Positions 32,286 through 46,016 of a stretch of DNA of 64,000 nucleotides are shown here, in pieces; position 1 is the stretch's first letter, and each line of letters starts with the position of its first letter. The notes below the pieces were generated by a model. It worked only from the letters and a program-made list of their open reading frames with translations. It searched no databases and had not been told where the DNA came from. Origin of the DNA: Bolinopsis microptera (lineage: Eukaryota > Ctenophora > Tentaculata > Lobata > Bolinopsidae); assembly GCF_026151205.1 (NCBI RefSeq), contig NC_087077.1, forward strand, positions 16,789,475-16,853,474. The letters run 5' to 3'. Both the position numbers and the translations under genes were made by a program.

Positions 32286-32457
32286 TGTCAAGGACATATT
32301 GTGATTGATTGATCTAATGATATATTTGATAATATTGTGATTGAGTAATCTAATGATATCATTGATAATACATTCTAACAATTAACTTATACAGGATGAT
32401 ATCTGTATCTGGAATCAGTGTGTATCATTTGTAAAAGACCATTGTAACCAACTGACA
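32286..32457 (+). repeat. Right LTR of Ty3-like element
   Basis: 172 bp, identical to 22232-22403 and followed by the CATC target duplication. Confidence 0.95.
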
Positions 32458-32783
32458 CATCCGCTCTATATGTCACACAGGTTAGGTCGAGACATGTCCT
32501 GGACACGCTCAACAGCTTGGAGTTGGCTCTTTTTTATAAAAGTGTATTTGGACGTGTTAGTGCTTTAGTGGCCATGTGTGATCTTACAATCTACATCCAT
32601 TACCAGACAACAAGAAGCAGACTATTATTTATTGAAACAGTAAAGCAAATAATACCTTAGGCTTAGTTATCGCACCTAGCACTCAACAGCCAAGGCACTA
32701 TGGTATTATATTTTTTCTGGTTTCGGATGAGACAATGTGTAATGTGATATGTGCGCTGATACAATAAATGTATATTATGCTTA

Positions 32784-33501
32784 ATGCACAAAGTATATTC
32801 TAACACTGCACCACCAAATATAATAAGAATGTTCACTGTTTCAAACTTAAACGCACCTAGAAGAGAACCTCAGTTCTTTGCAGTACCATTTAACCGTTTA
32901 TGTAATTCAGACAAGAGCATTTCTTATATTGGGCCTAAGTTATATAACAGAACGGTCAACTTTATTAACAAGGACATAAAATATGTCACGACTTGCCTAC
33001 AAGACAAATTCTTAAATTCATTCAAGTCTACAGTCAACAAGCATGTGCTCACTGCACAAGCACTTAACCCGGATGACAAGGACTGGAACAACTCAAATTT
33101 CGTACTTTTAGAAACTTAAATAATTTGGTACAATATACGCTGATAGCGACGAGCAACAAAACTTTTACCTCAGAACGAAATATGACTATCTTGGAGCATT
33201 TTTACAATGCTATCGCTACCGCGCAATTTCACTGTCATATACAAAGATAAGAATATCACTGCGCATTATTCATACCCTGTGTAGCTGTTCTAAATTTATG
33301 TCAAAAGATAAGAGTTATTTAGAAATTCTTTTAATAGAACTATTTAAATTTTCTAATAGCGTAATCATATTTTAGACATTATTCGTATTTTATACATTGT
33401 GTGCATATATTTATATTTGATTGTAATTAAAGACGTTAAGGCGTTAGTGCCGAGTAATGCCTCTGGGTAGTGCTCCTCAATCAATCAATCAATCAATCAA
33501 T
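32784..33501 (+). mobile_element. 5'-truncated LINE: RT C-terminal end, 3' UTR and (AATC)n tail
   Basis: A 111-codon open frame (32784-33119) has the typical end of a CR1/L2-type LINE protein: RREPQFFAVPFNRL, SYIGPKLYNRTVNFI and FLNSFKSTVNKHVL. About 350 bases of 3' UTR follow, ending in a (TCAA)n run at 33478-33501, a characteristic LINE 3' tail. The 5' part is missing, as expected for target-primed insertion. The segment 32458-32783 before it shows nothing further. Confidence 0.72.
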
Positions 33502-34950
33502 GTGTAATATATAGTGCGCAACTGTTATTTGTTTTGAAACATCCTGCCAGCCAGTCTGAGGTGACTCACAGTCTGTCCTCATAATCCTTTGGTAACCCTT
33601 GCAGGAAATATCGGTTACCACAACAAATATTATTAAGTTGTGGCATTCTTTCTATAAGTTTTTCACAATCACTATGTTCCTAGAAATATTTCCTTTACCC
33701 TCAAGAGTTTTTGTCCATATTATATTGTGTTTGCAAAGGTATGTTACGATACAATAATATTTTCCGGGAATTATATTCAATGAAATAATTTTTGGTCAAT
33801 GTTCTCGTTGTTCCAATTTTCACTTAACAGGTTAACTGCTAACTAACCTTATGCCTAACACATTACATACGTATTATGTTATTTCCTCATCTTTGCCTTT
33901 GTTCATAAGAGGGCCTCTATTATATATTTGTATCATCTTCTCGCACAATTCCTTAAGTGGGGTAAATAATCGTCATGTGAATGTTTGCAGTTTTCCAGAC
34001 ATTGATTGGGGTGTCTAGTGGTTAACTTTATGTCTAGTGGTAAACTTATGTCTAGTGGTCTAAGTTTTTATATCTAAGTTTTAGGGAAGTTTTTTTTGCT
34101 AACAATGTTACGTCAGCAGACGAGTGGGTTAAGAAGTGCTTGAGAAAGTGGATTCCTGGAAACCAATTTTTCCACGGTTCATGCTACCCTGATCATTATG
34201 AGCCTAACATATTTTTTTCTAAATCGAAATTATTGCGAAACCTTTGATATTGAGATAGCTGCCCTTTAGCTTTGTTACGTCACTGCAACTTACCATTTAT
34301 TGTACTTGATACCGACTGTAACATTGAACATATAAAATACAAATGGTTTTTTAAACTAATTCATTTTCAAATGAAAAATGAATAAAACATGCAACATACT
34401 TAATAAAATTTTTTTAATCCAATTCTATTATTTAACAAATTACTGAATATTTGCAAAAAGTCTTTGTCTAATCTTTTTAAATAATCAAATCACCATTAAA
34501 CATTATGTTACAGTTAAAATTAGCTGCTTTTTGCGACGCGCGGTGTATGACTAAAACATAAAACGAAACTCACTAAAGCTAGTCATTTTTGCCTAAAAGT
34601 TTGACAACGAAACACAGGATCGGCTGAAACTAGCTTTAGATTTTCGATTGTATGTTATAAACGCTACCATTTGTAGCCATTCGTGCATGTGAACTTTAAT
34701 TTGGTGGTCGGTCAACCGTTGCCAAAAACAATCGCTGCATTTCGCAAGTCATTATGCAAATTAAATTACATGTGCTCATGCTCGTATGCTTAGCTTGGCT
34801 TACATAATGAGGCAAATTGCAGCAATTTCATTGGACGAGAGCTGCAACGAAAAATTGCAACAAAATTGTATTTTACTTAGGTTTACAACCTACCAGGACG
34901 CGCGCCGAGTTAGACGGTCTATGGAACAGATATTTTACGAGTATCACCCG
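33502..34950. other. Intergenic, nothing recognised
   Basis: AT-rich sequence. A short direct repeat (TGTCTAGTGGT, three times) lies near 34012-34060. No coding or RNA feature. Confidence 0.45.
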
Positions 34951-34954
34951 TTAA

Positions 34955-35530
34955 CACGCGTGCTTGTAGCGCGATGCACTACTGGGTCGCGCGCGCATCA
35001 AATAATGCTTCTCGCAACCACACTTCGGTAGATCGGCGAGATGCACCACTGTGCCTCACCGAGCTGCGAAGGATTGACATCGTGAATCAACACGCGTGCT
35101 TGCAATTGCCTATTGTTGATTGTTAATAGACTAGCTCAGAGCGCTACTTAGCTTCGTAGCTGGTAGCACTTGCCTCGAGAAGAAAGCGGCGCGCGTTCGA
35201 AGAAATTTAGACGAGTAATATCTGGCCGTCAACACGCGTGCGTACGTTTGTATTTGTCCAAAATATCGATCATAGATCATGGCTACAAATACAAAATAGC
35301 ACGTTTCGGCGGCGCGCGCTTCGAGCGCGAAAAGTGGCATGCAACGTATGTCAACGAAAACCTAGTTTCAGCCCCCTGTCAAAACTATAAACGTTGGTAT
35401 TGTGTTCGCACGACTCACGCGTACATTGATTCACGATGTCAATCCTTCGCAGCTCGGTGAGGCACAGTGGTGCATCTCGCCGATCTACCGAAGGATTGAT
35501 GCATAACAACAAGACACGCGCTTAAGACGC
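34955..35530. repeat. GC-rich dispersed repeat with perfect 66-bp inverted arms
   Basis: 35025-35090 and 35426-35491 are perfect inverted copies (beginning TCGGTAGATCGGCGAGATGC) around a 335-bp spacer. Outside the left arm lies GGGTCGCGCGCGCATCAAAT, also found near 42130-42170 and 53210-53260 in other orientations. Words such as ACGCGTGC and AGCGCGATGCACTA recur. This is a dispersed non-coding repeat family; open frames across it are artefacts of palindromic CG-rich sequence. Confidence 0.75.
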
Positions 35531-36732
35531 GCATTTTCTGAGTGATGTTAACGATAGCTTTAAATTCACTGATGTCATTATTATTCAGCGTGACCGGTAA
35601 TAGTTTAAAAATCAGAAGGAGAAAACACATGTTTAAATTACTAAAAAAGGAGTATCACTTTACAGGATTGAATTCAAATATAGTCATAATAGATAAGAGA
35701 GGAATTTGTTTCCCTTTGAATCAATCAAACTAGATGAATTGTTGTAAATACTTAGATCAAACTATCAATCTACAGGCTATCGTCAAACATGTTGCAAGGC
35801 GTCATCTTCAGTGACATAATAGATAAGAGTTTATTAACTATCATGCCAACTTTAGAGACGGTAACCACATTAAAAACTAAAGTTTTCCCAATCAAAATAA
35901 AGGGTTTATACAAAATAAAAGGTTTATGCACTAGACTGCGAGACAATTAACCTTATGCAATGCAGGTTAGTATAACTATAATATCGGACTGAGTTGAAAT
36001 TTCTGAGAGCATGATACCCCAAAATAAATATATGCCTGTGTCTGGCAATAGCGTTCAGATGGCTTCCGAACTTGTGCGGATAAGATAATATAAAAAATAC
36101 AAATAAACTATAATAACAATCTGAAAATTAATGTATCAGTACAGATCTTATACTCGAAATCAGGCACTTTCAAAACATTTCTCTTAAATTATCTTTCTTA
36201 ACACCGTTCAATTGTAACTTTAAATTAAAATATTATGATGATCCGGACGATGATAAATATTAAATTACAACTGATTATATTTATGGATTTCGGCCTGTCG
36301 ATGCTGGAAGCTGATCAGCTAATCGTTAATCGTTACCATGTGACAAGAATAGTATGATGAACCTCCCAATCAGTATCTATGTATCAAAAGAAAATATTGA
36401 TCTAATTCAACTCGTCGGGAGCCCTTTTGAAACATCTCGAAGTTAGAGTGCAGAGTGCATGATTACTGATTATCAGCACGATTGGGTGAAACAAAGACGA
36501 AACCGTGTGTTGATTAGAATTAAAAGAGGAAGATATTTAGTGATAAATTGTGCACTCTTGCATTTAAGTTTTAATTGTTAGACTTGTTCGATGTAGGGCC
36601 TTTAATTTAACCTAATACTAATGCAGTTACTTAATACTTGGTAAGTCTAGGGAAAACAGGTGCTAGTTGTCGGAAATGAAATGGAGTCTGTTCCTGATCG
36701 AAGTTACATGATGCTGATAGATTTGATGCAGC
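35531..36732. other. Intergenic, nothing recognised
   Basis: AT-rich. A 63-codon frame at 35542-35733 has no motif. No other feature seen. Confidence 0.4.
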
Positions 36733-39700
36733 TCAGCACTCAGCAGCCACTGTCTTCAAATAGAGTGTTCCAGTTCTGCAATCTGCAGTCTCAAATGTTT
36801 TCGCCCAGCTTTTCTTTTCATCGTGGTTATAGAAGACAGACCTGAAGAAATACTAGTATAATGATAATATAGGTAACATGTCCAGAATGAGTAAAATTGT
36901 ATTATCGGCAAATTTACTTATGTGAAAACTCCCAACAGGGTGGCGCTGGCCCAGAAGTAACTGCACACAAGCAACCCTTTAATGATCACGCACGTAATTT
37001 GTGTGAAAATATGTAACTCATTTAACGAAGTCAGTGAAAAGAACCTACCTTTATTTACCAATGTCGATTTTTTGCTTGTGATGAAGTAGTCCTCGCAAAT
37101 GTGAGATATGTATGTAGTTTGTTTTAAAAAGTAGGATTGTAGTCATAGTCGATGTATAGCGACGGTAGTTTACCAGCAGCTCCCTGTACAAATAGAAATG
37201 TGGTTTTTATATAATATTACTAGTTAAATTAATGAGTACAATGCAGGAATAAAAAAATGTGTCTTAAATGTTTTATATTAAATGTGTTATAATTATATTA
37301 ACCACCTTATATTCGTATAATATGTACTCACAAACAATGATAGTCCCAACTGTTTTTAATTGCTTATAATTTAAACCTTCTTATTAAATAATTTAGATGA
37401 CTGTGTCTGATCTAAAATTGCACGAGAAATAGAGAAAATTAGGTCTCAGACAGAACTCGACCGGGATATAACCGGCGCAGCCGGAATACCGGCTGGTATT
37501 TGGCGATTTTGTACCGGTACCGGCCGGGATTTTGGTTTTAGCCGGGATTTTTCCAAAATAAATTCAGTTTTTCTCAACGTTAATTTGAGTCCAAAATTAA
37601 CAAATCTGTGAACATTTTCCTAAAACATTTTGACGAAGTCATTGAACAATGGAGACTGGAGTCAATCTATATTTAACATAATCATGGGTGTACGAATTAT
37701 GGACTTCTTTCTGACTTATGACTTAATTATTGTGACTAAGTGTCACGGCTCACGGTCTTGTGTTACCGAGGGACAAGTAAAACAGAGTTCTCCGGGTAAA
37801 GAAAGCATTAATAAATGCTATTCAGTATTCATCCTATTCAATTATTCAGGTAAGGTGATGTAAACTGTAAAGTGATAAGCTCCAACGTCAAACACCATGT
37901 TCAATTAAATAAGTTTAAGTAACCAATACCAGATCACAGGATTGTTATAGTTACGGAGACTGTTGGAAACGATGCAAACCAGGATCGGACTCCTATCAGA
38001 AATAGTCGACCACCGGTCCAGCCTCCCTCAAACTCAAATGCCCTACCACTACCCCAGACCACATCCACCTCTTCAGCCAGGAACAGCGCTCCCACTATAC
38101 CACTACCAGCAGTTCCTACCGCCTCAGAGGATACACTGCACGTGCCCGTTATTCCTCATGCCTCGTCTTAAATGTCCAGTCCATGAATCCTAGTGCATCA
38201 AGTGCGAGTATATGGGAAGTGCCAAAAATCTCAGCTCTTATTCAGGAGAAATCCAAAAACCACTCGTTACCGTTTATTGCACTTACGGAAACGTGGCTCA
38301 AGTCCTACATGTCAGACAAATACAAAATGTGCATCACCTCTTTCTCCTGCTGAGCAGAACCTCCCCCTTAAAAGTAAACAAATCTGCATCGCCTCCCAAC
38401 GACAATCCAGATATATTAAGCAGCAGAGACAATCATTTAAGGAGACTTCGATATCTATCAGGATCATGATTATACTGCCTGAGAACTCAGCACTTCAGGA
38501 TGAAACATATAATATTTGGTTTTCTCGATTTCATTCATATTTAGACAGAAGTCCGTGTAGATAATTGGTTATAGAATAATTGGATATAATTTTATGCGAA
38601 GTTGTGTCTGCGAAAATATACGTGTGAACTGGTCATCCCGCAAATGCTGAAAAAGTAGATGTTACCTATCATAAAATAACCGCTCGCACCGTACAGTGTA
38701 CACGACAGAGTTGTGACTGCGTTTACAAATTCTTTATCATATTGATGTGTTGCCATGGCAACCGAAACTCCATCGGAAGATCGGCCTGTAAGGCATAATC
38801 ATGATAATACACAGTATCAAAACATTGCCATTGATATCATAGCAACATTCCAGAGATTAGATTATGTGTGTGTAAGAAAATGTATGTTATAGTATTATAC
38901 AGTCTGCTAGAACATTCCGTTTACACATGGTGGCCGATAACAACTTGTTTAATTTATCTCCGAATTACACACAAATTTCTGAAAGTTTCGTAGACTTAAA
39001 TCAATTACAGAGGGTGTGGCTATTGGCCAGCCCCTCTATTTCACTATTATGGTTGAAACTATAAGAATACAGATTATATTGTTACAGTGATTTTACAAAA
39101 GTCGAAACAGTAAACACCAATTTGTAGGATACTTTAAATCACACCAAAATTGGTCCCAGAATGCAATGAAATCTGATGGCGTCTTTTCAGTGAAAAAGAG
39201 GCCACACTCTCTGTAATTGATTAAAGTTTACGAGACCTTTAGAAAATGAGTTATATAACTTGCAACTTAAACTAAGATAAATTGAGTATTTATACTCAAT
39301 TTATCTTAGTTGCATGAGTAATATATATATACTCTCATTTTTTTAGAGCAAACGTAATTTAAATGGCTAAACACAATTCAATAAAATTTGGCTCGATCCG
39401 ATTATCCAAACTATCAAATAAATGCGAAAATGAACCTTCTTTTGAAAACAATGAACACAAATATGTTTCGATTTGACAAATTTCTCGAACCAGTGGTGGT
39501 AGTAAGTCATACCAGAACCAATTATTTCAATTGGGCACTCAGTGACTGAGCTATTAATGCCAACGTTTGCACACTGACTTTTGGCCCACCCTGTATATTT
39601 ATAATATACGGCTGGAAAAAATGTAACTGGATATCTGCCACAATGCTGCTATTATTAAGGTTAAAGTAACATTTAGCACATAAAGAAGTCTGGTTTGCTA

Positions 39701-40117
39701 GGTTTTAATTGGTCGTATAATAACAAATAAAAATGAGTTAAGACTACAAAAACGGTCGATAGAACCTAATTATAATACCTGTATCGAGAACTCGACTTCA
39801 ATGCACTGATAGCGTTGGTACTAACATTCTATCAAATTATGTCATATCTTGAGACTTGATAGCTGCCTGAAACAGTTTTGAGTCAACATTATCGTGATAT
39901 TCTAGAAATTGAAACCAATTCTCAACTTTAAAAAAGCAGGTTTCAATAAATGCCATAGAATTAAATTCTACCTTTTTAAATTTTAAGAATTTGTTGATTT
40001 ATTAAAATTCTGTCTCAATTAATATATAAGGGTACATGCAATGTATTTCGACACGCACTGTAGACTCACTTATTGGATTCGTGCTAGATGCTGTGTACGT
40101 CACCCTCTTAACCACCT
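36733..40117 (-). CDS. Possible small multi-exon gene, 3' part
   Basis: Four short segments have good splice sites and matching phases on the minus strand: 40117-40070 (VVKRVTYTASSTNPI), 38785-38666 (120 bp, ATHQYDKEFVNAVTTLSC then LYGASGYFMI), 36960-36918 (43 bp), and 36841-36733, ending SVFYNHDEKKSWAKTFETAD and then TGA after 16 more residues. Exon 2 is bounded by TTACAG and GTAACA, and the last exon by TTCTTCAG. Hydrophobic sequence just before the first segment (ITVLALTILIFAIEVV) hints at a membrane protein, but it needs a non-standard acceptor to be included. No family recognised. Chance agreement cannot be excluded. Confidence 0.28.
38168..38353 (+). pseudogene. LINE endonuclease fragment
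   Basis: Reads LNVQSMNPSASSAS and then LPFIALTETWLKSYMSDKY in one frame, ending at TGA. This is the start of the APE-type endonuclease of CR1-like LINEs (the TETWL motif is diagnostic). Proline-rich sequence precedes it (37963-38165). Downstream coding is lost to frameshifts. It lies in a putative intron of the weak gene model above. Confidence 0.6.
39270..39311. repeat. Perfect 20-bp hairpin
   Basis: AACTAAGATAAATTGAGTAT at 39270-39289, a 2-base loop, then its exact complement at 39292-39311. No U run or gene boundary suggests a terminator role. Confidence 0.85.
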
Positions 40118-42059
40118 CTATGGCGAAGATGAGGATGGTAAGTGCAAGTACAGTAATGTGAGGAGAGGATGGGTATCATTTAGCACATTTTTGCTGTAGG
40201 TGTAAAGTAGCTCTTAGTCAAGGAGTATATAAATGACGGCACGACAAGGTTCTGCAACAGATCTCTGAACATGTTATCTTGTGAGCGCCGAGTGAACACT
40301 TATAAGAACAAGGCCAGCGATGTAAGACAGTATCATTGACTTAGTCCATGCTGGGAGGAAAAAAGCAAGTACAGACGACCGAAAGGAGTCGTGGTTTGGG
40401 ATCCTGAGTGGGTCTCGATATTGGATAGTGCTTTTATATATCGGACCTTATGATATTCTCAAGGTCACCAAGACGGCACAGTCTTATGGCGGGAGGTAAC
40501 GGTACCATCTAAAGAGCAGATTGCTGAATCATACAAGTAAAAACTCTACCGGTACAGCAGTCTTACAGCAGACTGAGATTCAAGCGAAAGAATTGTGCTG
40601 TTATAATTATGCGGTTAAAGTTCTAGCACCGGGAGTAGTTGTTCACGGTTTGGAGAGAGCTGAGTAGGCTAGTACGGGATAGAAGGGAAGAAGCAGCTCA
40701 CTGTTCCAGATGGATCTACTTCTTATCAAGGAAGAAGGAGTGGTAGGTATAGTAAGGAAGATTGGAGCCTAAGAGTTAACTTAACATCTAAAGGTACCAC
40801 AAACTTTATCTCGTCGCCAATTGCGAGCTTTAACGGGTTTCCTCAAGTGACTCGATGGTTTAATTGTGACAAATCATGATACGAACTTTGATGAACCCAT
40901 AATAGTATAGTGCAATAATACTATGATAGTATTCTCATAAGTTCTACCCTTGCAACCGAGTACAATGTACATACTAAGTGATATCAAGCTGCAATCTAAA
41001 ATTTATTAATTGAATCTCAAAATAACTTCAAATTTTACCTAATAATTGCGACATCGTTGGAAGTGAGAAATAAAATACATTAAATTTTAATCCAATTCTG
41101 CGAGAGAAGATTTGCCCAGACAGCTGACAAGAATGTATTACCATACTTCCTGTAAATGTGGTAGTTATTAGATCATATCAAACTTGAAAATTATGTCAAA
41201 GTTTTTCTCAGTCTCTGGTGTCAATCACCAGTAGAGTGCCCAGCTGCACCAAAACAACCTGCGATTTTTACGTGGGAAACATCGTATACTACACATGCTA
41301 TACACTCTAGTTTTATAGCAGCTACTGATATCATGCGGCAGTATTAATAAGCATACAAATTCAGCGCAAAAAATTGTAAAGACGACACAAATTCATGCGG
41401 GATGTTAATAAATGTGTCCATGTTGAACTCAAACTCCGACAGAATTAAATTTCAAATCGGATATATTATAATTAATCAAATGGTATCTGCTCATGTTCCG
41501 TCTATATAATTATAAACTACAAAACTTAATAAATTAGTGAAGTTCTGAAACAAAGATCACGACTAGGTTTTATCAAAATTGAAAAGAAAACCGATCGAAG
41601 TGCACTAGAGATATAGTTTAAGTTTAAAGGGTCATCATTACTAAAATCTCTTCCTAGCTCCTAGCAATCAAGTTGTTAATCCTAGTTCTACACCTAAACA
41701 AGTACAAAATTACAGCCTTACATTTTGAAATTTTTCGATATCCAGCTCAACATAAGACTTCGATACCAATAATGCATAATGGGTACATACCGATGATCGG
41801 TGTTCGTAAATATTTGATTATTTATAGTATTGAAGTTTAAAATCTTCCTAATTATGTAAGAATAACAAAAGGAATCACGTACTAGTGTGCTGTTACGAAA
41901 AACAACTATTTAATAAAAATAAATTAACAGTATTCGAGTACAAAATTAAAAATACAAACTCCAACATAATCGACAGACAAACTCAATAAATGAAGATTTC
42001 GTCGTGAAACGAGCTATATATACAGCTATAACGTAGCGCTCGACTCCAGTCTGAACCAA
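40118..42059. other. Intergenic, nothing recognised
   Basis: AT-rich with some balanced patches (40300-40800). No coding motif, RNA gene or repeat was recognised. Confidence 0.4.
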
Positions 42060-42290
42060 AATTAAGTCGCGTTAGTAGGAAATTGACCACCAGCTGCTGG
42101 TGGTTCGAATGTTGGTTTGCACACTACTGTGGTTGCGAGAAGCATTATTTGATGCGCGCGCGACCCACCCAATGCGAGCTCTGCACTCGCGACGTCACAT
42201 GCGCGTCTACAAAAACATTCTCGCGCGATACATTTTGATAACAAGTTAATTCTTCCTGTTTGTCACAATTTCGGCCGCGCGCTGCACAAC
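42060..42290 (-). repeat. Partial copy of the GC-rich dispersed repeat
   Basis: Contains GTGGTTGCGAGAAGCATTAT followed by TTGATGCGCGCGCGACCC, the reverse complement of the segment at about 34986-35022. The small open frame here is an artefact of this repeat. Confidence 0.65.
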
Positions 42291-45200
42291 ATAACACATT
42301 ATAATGTAAAAATAAACGCGCGTCAAACTTTCAAATCATGAATTAATTCATCTTCAATCTTGTATGATACATTATAACAGCAACTAATGAACAAAATATT
42401 CGAATTAAAAAACTTTAAACTACAAGGTTCAAATTTTATCACAGTTCATGTTAAGTTTCAAATTTAAAATGTTTTATTTTAAAGATCATTATGACTACCG
42501 CGCGAGTGTAATAACTGATAATCATCAAATTCTGACCAAGAGTTTATTTTCAAATTTTTTTAACCGATGATCATTGATCCAGAATATTGGCGTCTAAAAT
42601 ATGAAGTATGTTTATACATTATACATTATATGTTATACAGGATTTTCTGCTCGAGGCCTCAAAGTCGTCAAACGAAAGTGAAACCTATACTAAAAGTAAA
42701 TTGACTCTTTACTACTAAATGACCACTAAATTGGGTAATGTAATGGCCATAAGAACTTTAAATGTTCTAAATAGTAAATTAAAGCTATTTGGTTTAATTG
42801 TTAATATCTTTTCATGTTTCAACTTTAAAAAATTTAAAATGTTCATTTTAAATTTTTCTTTCCACTTTCGAGGTTTTACTTTTAGGAAATTACAAACAAC
42901 AAAGGAAATTATTAAATAGATTAATACATTAAATTAATCCGCACTTGCTTTGTACTAGTTGTAATAAAATAATTGTTTTTAAAAAGTTATTCAGTCAAAA
43001 TATTATTACGCGCGCGCAAGCATTTTACAATTTAAATTTACAATTTAATGGTATCATATTGTCGATTAGGGACTATTTTTGGTAAAAATTTGTGAAATAC
43101 TTGTCAATAAAACCAATTGACATTTGGTGAGCGAGAAAGAAGTTTCGAGCAAGTTTTGAAGGTGATCAAGATGGAATAACTAACAGTACATTTTTCGCGG
43201 TGACGCCATATATCATATATATACGTACGGCTGCAGACAGATCTGATATGAGATCGAGCGCTATATATTATCTTCTCCTATGATTGTAAGAAAAATGTCG
43301 ATTGTTGCTATCGTCTGTTGATTGTGAGTTGATGTCTCGCTCCCTGCTGTTCAAATAATATAGTTGAGATATCTTCTTAAAATTTTGCCGATTTGCTATC
43401 GCTCAACTGATTTCTGATCTTATCATGCAATGACAAATGTTTGCACATACACATTTTCTTACAGCATCTTTTATTCCAAAGTTGTACCTAATGGCTAGGG
43501 CGTCATTGAATTCTTGCTTGTTGAGACAGAATCCAAATGATTTGATTTATTCCCTATAATTCTGAATTACATATTTTGATTTAATCATCACCCCAAGAAG
43601 AAGACATGTTTATGTATCCAGAATTTGCTAAGAAAGCTCTCAGAGATCATTCTAAGAATCTTCTATGTTCTAAATCAAAGATGGTCATATGAAGGTTTGT
43701 TAAGTATTTCTTTATTGGACTTTTTATTGGATCTTAAACATTTATACAAGGTTTTCACATGATCTTGACTGGTAGAAATATAGATAAGCCCATAGGTAAA
43801 GTACAATATTACAATTTGAGTAAAATACAATTTTTATTTTCCACAGAAGAATCAATACATGTTGAATTATAAATATCCGATAATTTCATTAATAATCATA
43901 AAAAGTTGCTTTGTAAAAGCAACTTATACATAAGCAACTTATATTTACAAAATAATACCAAATTTCAGCCTGGAACGAAACGAATGAAGAGACCGAAATG
44001 AATGAAGAAGACCTTTTCAGGTAAATAAATAACTGTGCTAAATATGTGATGAGGGTTTGTAGATGTTTAATAACCATGCTTCACTTTTGGACAATTTCTC
44101 AATTAAACAAGAAATTCAAGTTAAAACAATGATCGTAATGTGAATCAGGACCCTTATTATTTGTTAAGGGCACTGCAATGAATTTGAATTCCATGGCACT
44201 TAGATAGTGAACGTGAAATGACTAGTAACTAGAAAGTGTAGCACAGCAATGCCTTCAATCTTAACTGCTCATGTTAGGAAAATCCTCTAGTTAGTTTATG
44301 TCATAACACTGTGCCAAGGCCAGCTTTAACATCTAGGACTGTAATATTGAAAAAGCTGAATTGTGTGACTAACCTGATCCTGTTCTAAGTGCATAAAATG
44401 TCTCAGAATATGCCCAAAATGAGCAAAAGTCAATGATTTGGCAAAAGTTTGGTAGAATCAAGATGAATTAGGTAATCTTCATCTAAACTCTAGATAATTC
44501 AGCTAAAAGTCATAGTTGAAAGAATGATCTGCGAACTTTTTTCTGATTGTTGTCACGATGGACAAAAATACCGACAATAGCATTTATATGTTCATCGAGA
44601 AAATTTTGTACATACCATCGATATTTGAAGTATTGAACCGGATTTAAGTTAGTCATAGTAGGTTATCATAACATTGACATTGCTTACAAAGCACCAATTT
44701 CATGTGGTTTATCATTGGTACATGCCTAAAACAAGAAGTCATTTTAAGGTGGATAATGACACACAGTTCAACCAAATTATGTCAACAAAAAGGCACCCAC
44801 TCCCTTGAACAATATTCTAAACTTCCATTTTGATAAATGAGTAAGTCACTTTCTGTTGATTTCCAGATGTCAGCTTCTGGTTCAGATACAAAACTTAGAA
44901 TTGAACCAAAATGTGCCTGAGATGCATGTTTAATGGCCACCAGATTTTTGCCAAATGTACATGTACAAAAATGTACAAAATATGTCTTTTCCTGTTCCGT
45001 TTCCAGGGATTTCCGATTTTTTGTACATTTTTTAAGACCATTAATGTACATGGCCATCAGATTTTTGCCAAATGTACGCTAAATTAGTGTACAAAAATGT
45101 AGTTGGACCCCCCTGGCAATCTACCGTGCAAACCTCTTAAGCCCAATATGTTTTGACCATTTCTTTGCTTGGATATATAACTTAAATCCTTCTCCAATTA

Positions 45201-46016
45201 TGAATATAGATAGATTTAAATTTTACCCTTTGTCTGGTTCCGGTTAGTTTTTGTCGGTCACCTGAATTTAAATTCCTCAAGTTTGAATATAATATGCTTG
45301 TTAGTCCTCATGTCATCAGACTTAAGAGTAATGAAATGGGGGGGGGGGGGGGAACCTCATTTTACCTCATTCGGGCAGCCAAAAAGGCAAAATTGGGATG
45401 AGGTAAAATGAGGTAAATTAATCTAGTATTCTGAGCCTTTTTAAGAGACAAAAAAGGTTTATTCGAAGTCATTACAGTATAATTGGGGGCTGTGCATGGT
45501 CTCCCATGATATTTAATGGTTTATTAGGGGTGATGTGGTCCCTGGGAAGGGGCATTCCCAGTTTAATCTAATTACTCTCCAAACTTGGGGTAAATAAAAC
45601 TTCGCATTATAATTATTATTTATGAAAAGAAAATTGAACATTTCAATTTCCATGATCCATTAGGATATTGTTAATAGCACTTGCTAAGTTTTGTAAAAGA
45701 ATTAGCAATAACTTTAGTGTCACTTTGGCAGTTGCCAATTTATGGGGATATTTCTGCATTGCATGACATGGACCATTTAAATAATATCTTAATTTGATAT
45801 TGCGATTATCGAGTCACTCTGAAACAAATTTTGTCTAACTAGACCAAATGTAAACAACAGTTGTGCATGGAACTGGATTGGATATCTACATGAATTTAGT
45901 CGAAATTGCATAGTAAAAGGTCGTTTCATAATAAATTACTCATATAAACTCATACTTCATACAATTATAAGTTCTTATGTACATGTTAAATGTTCATGAT
46001 TCGCTGTAGAATAAAG
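42291..46016. other. Intergenic with short local repeats
   Basis: No gene recognised. Holds a duplicated phrase ATGGCCAyCAGATTTTTGCC at about 44932 and 45049, a run of 14 G near 45340-45352, and an inverted pair CCTCATTTTACCTCATTC and GGATGAGGTAAAATGAGG around 45353-45415. An alternating CG run near 43008 recalls the dispersed GC-rich repeat. Confidence 0.45.

Larger units (their letters stand above)
22232..32457 (+). mobile_element. Ty3-like LTR retrotransposon, interrupted by a copia-like element
   Basis: Identical 172-bp LTRs at 22232-22403 and 32286-32457 begin TGTCA and end TGACA and are flanked by CATC (4 bp, or 5 counting a shared A). Internal order is gag, protease, reverse transcriptase, RNase H, integrase, the Ty3 order. 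Without the copia insertion the element is about 5.19 kb. Defects: frameshift near 24250, active-site Asp to Asn at 24411-24413, the 5-kb insertion, frameshift near 30095, and an in-frame TAA at 30248-30250. It lies about 415 bp upstream of the TPR start codon. Identical LTRs imply recent insertion despite the broken pol. Confidence 0.95.
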
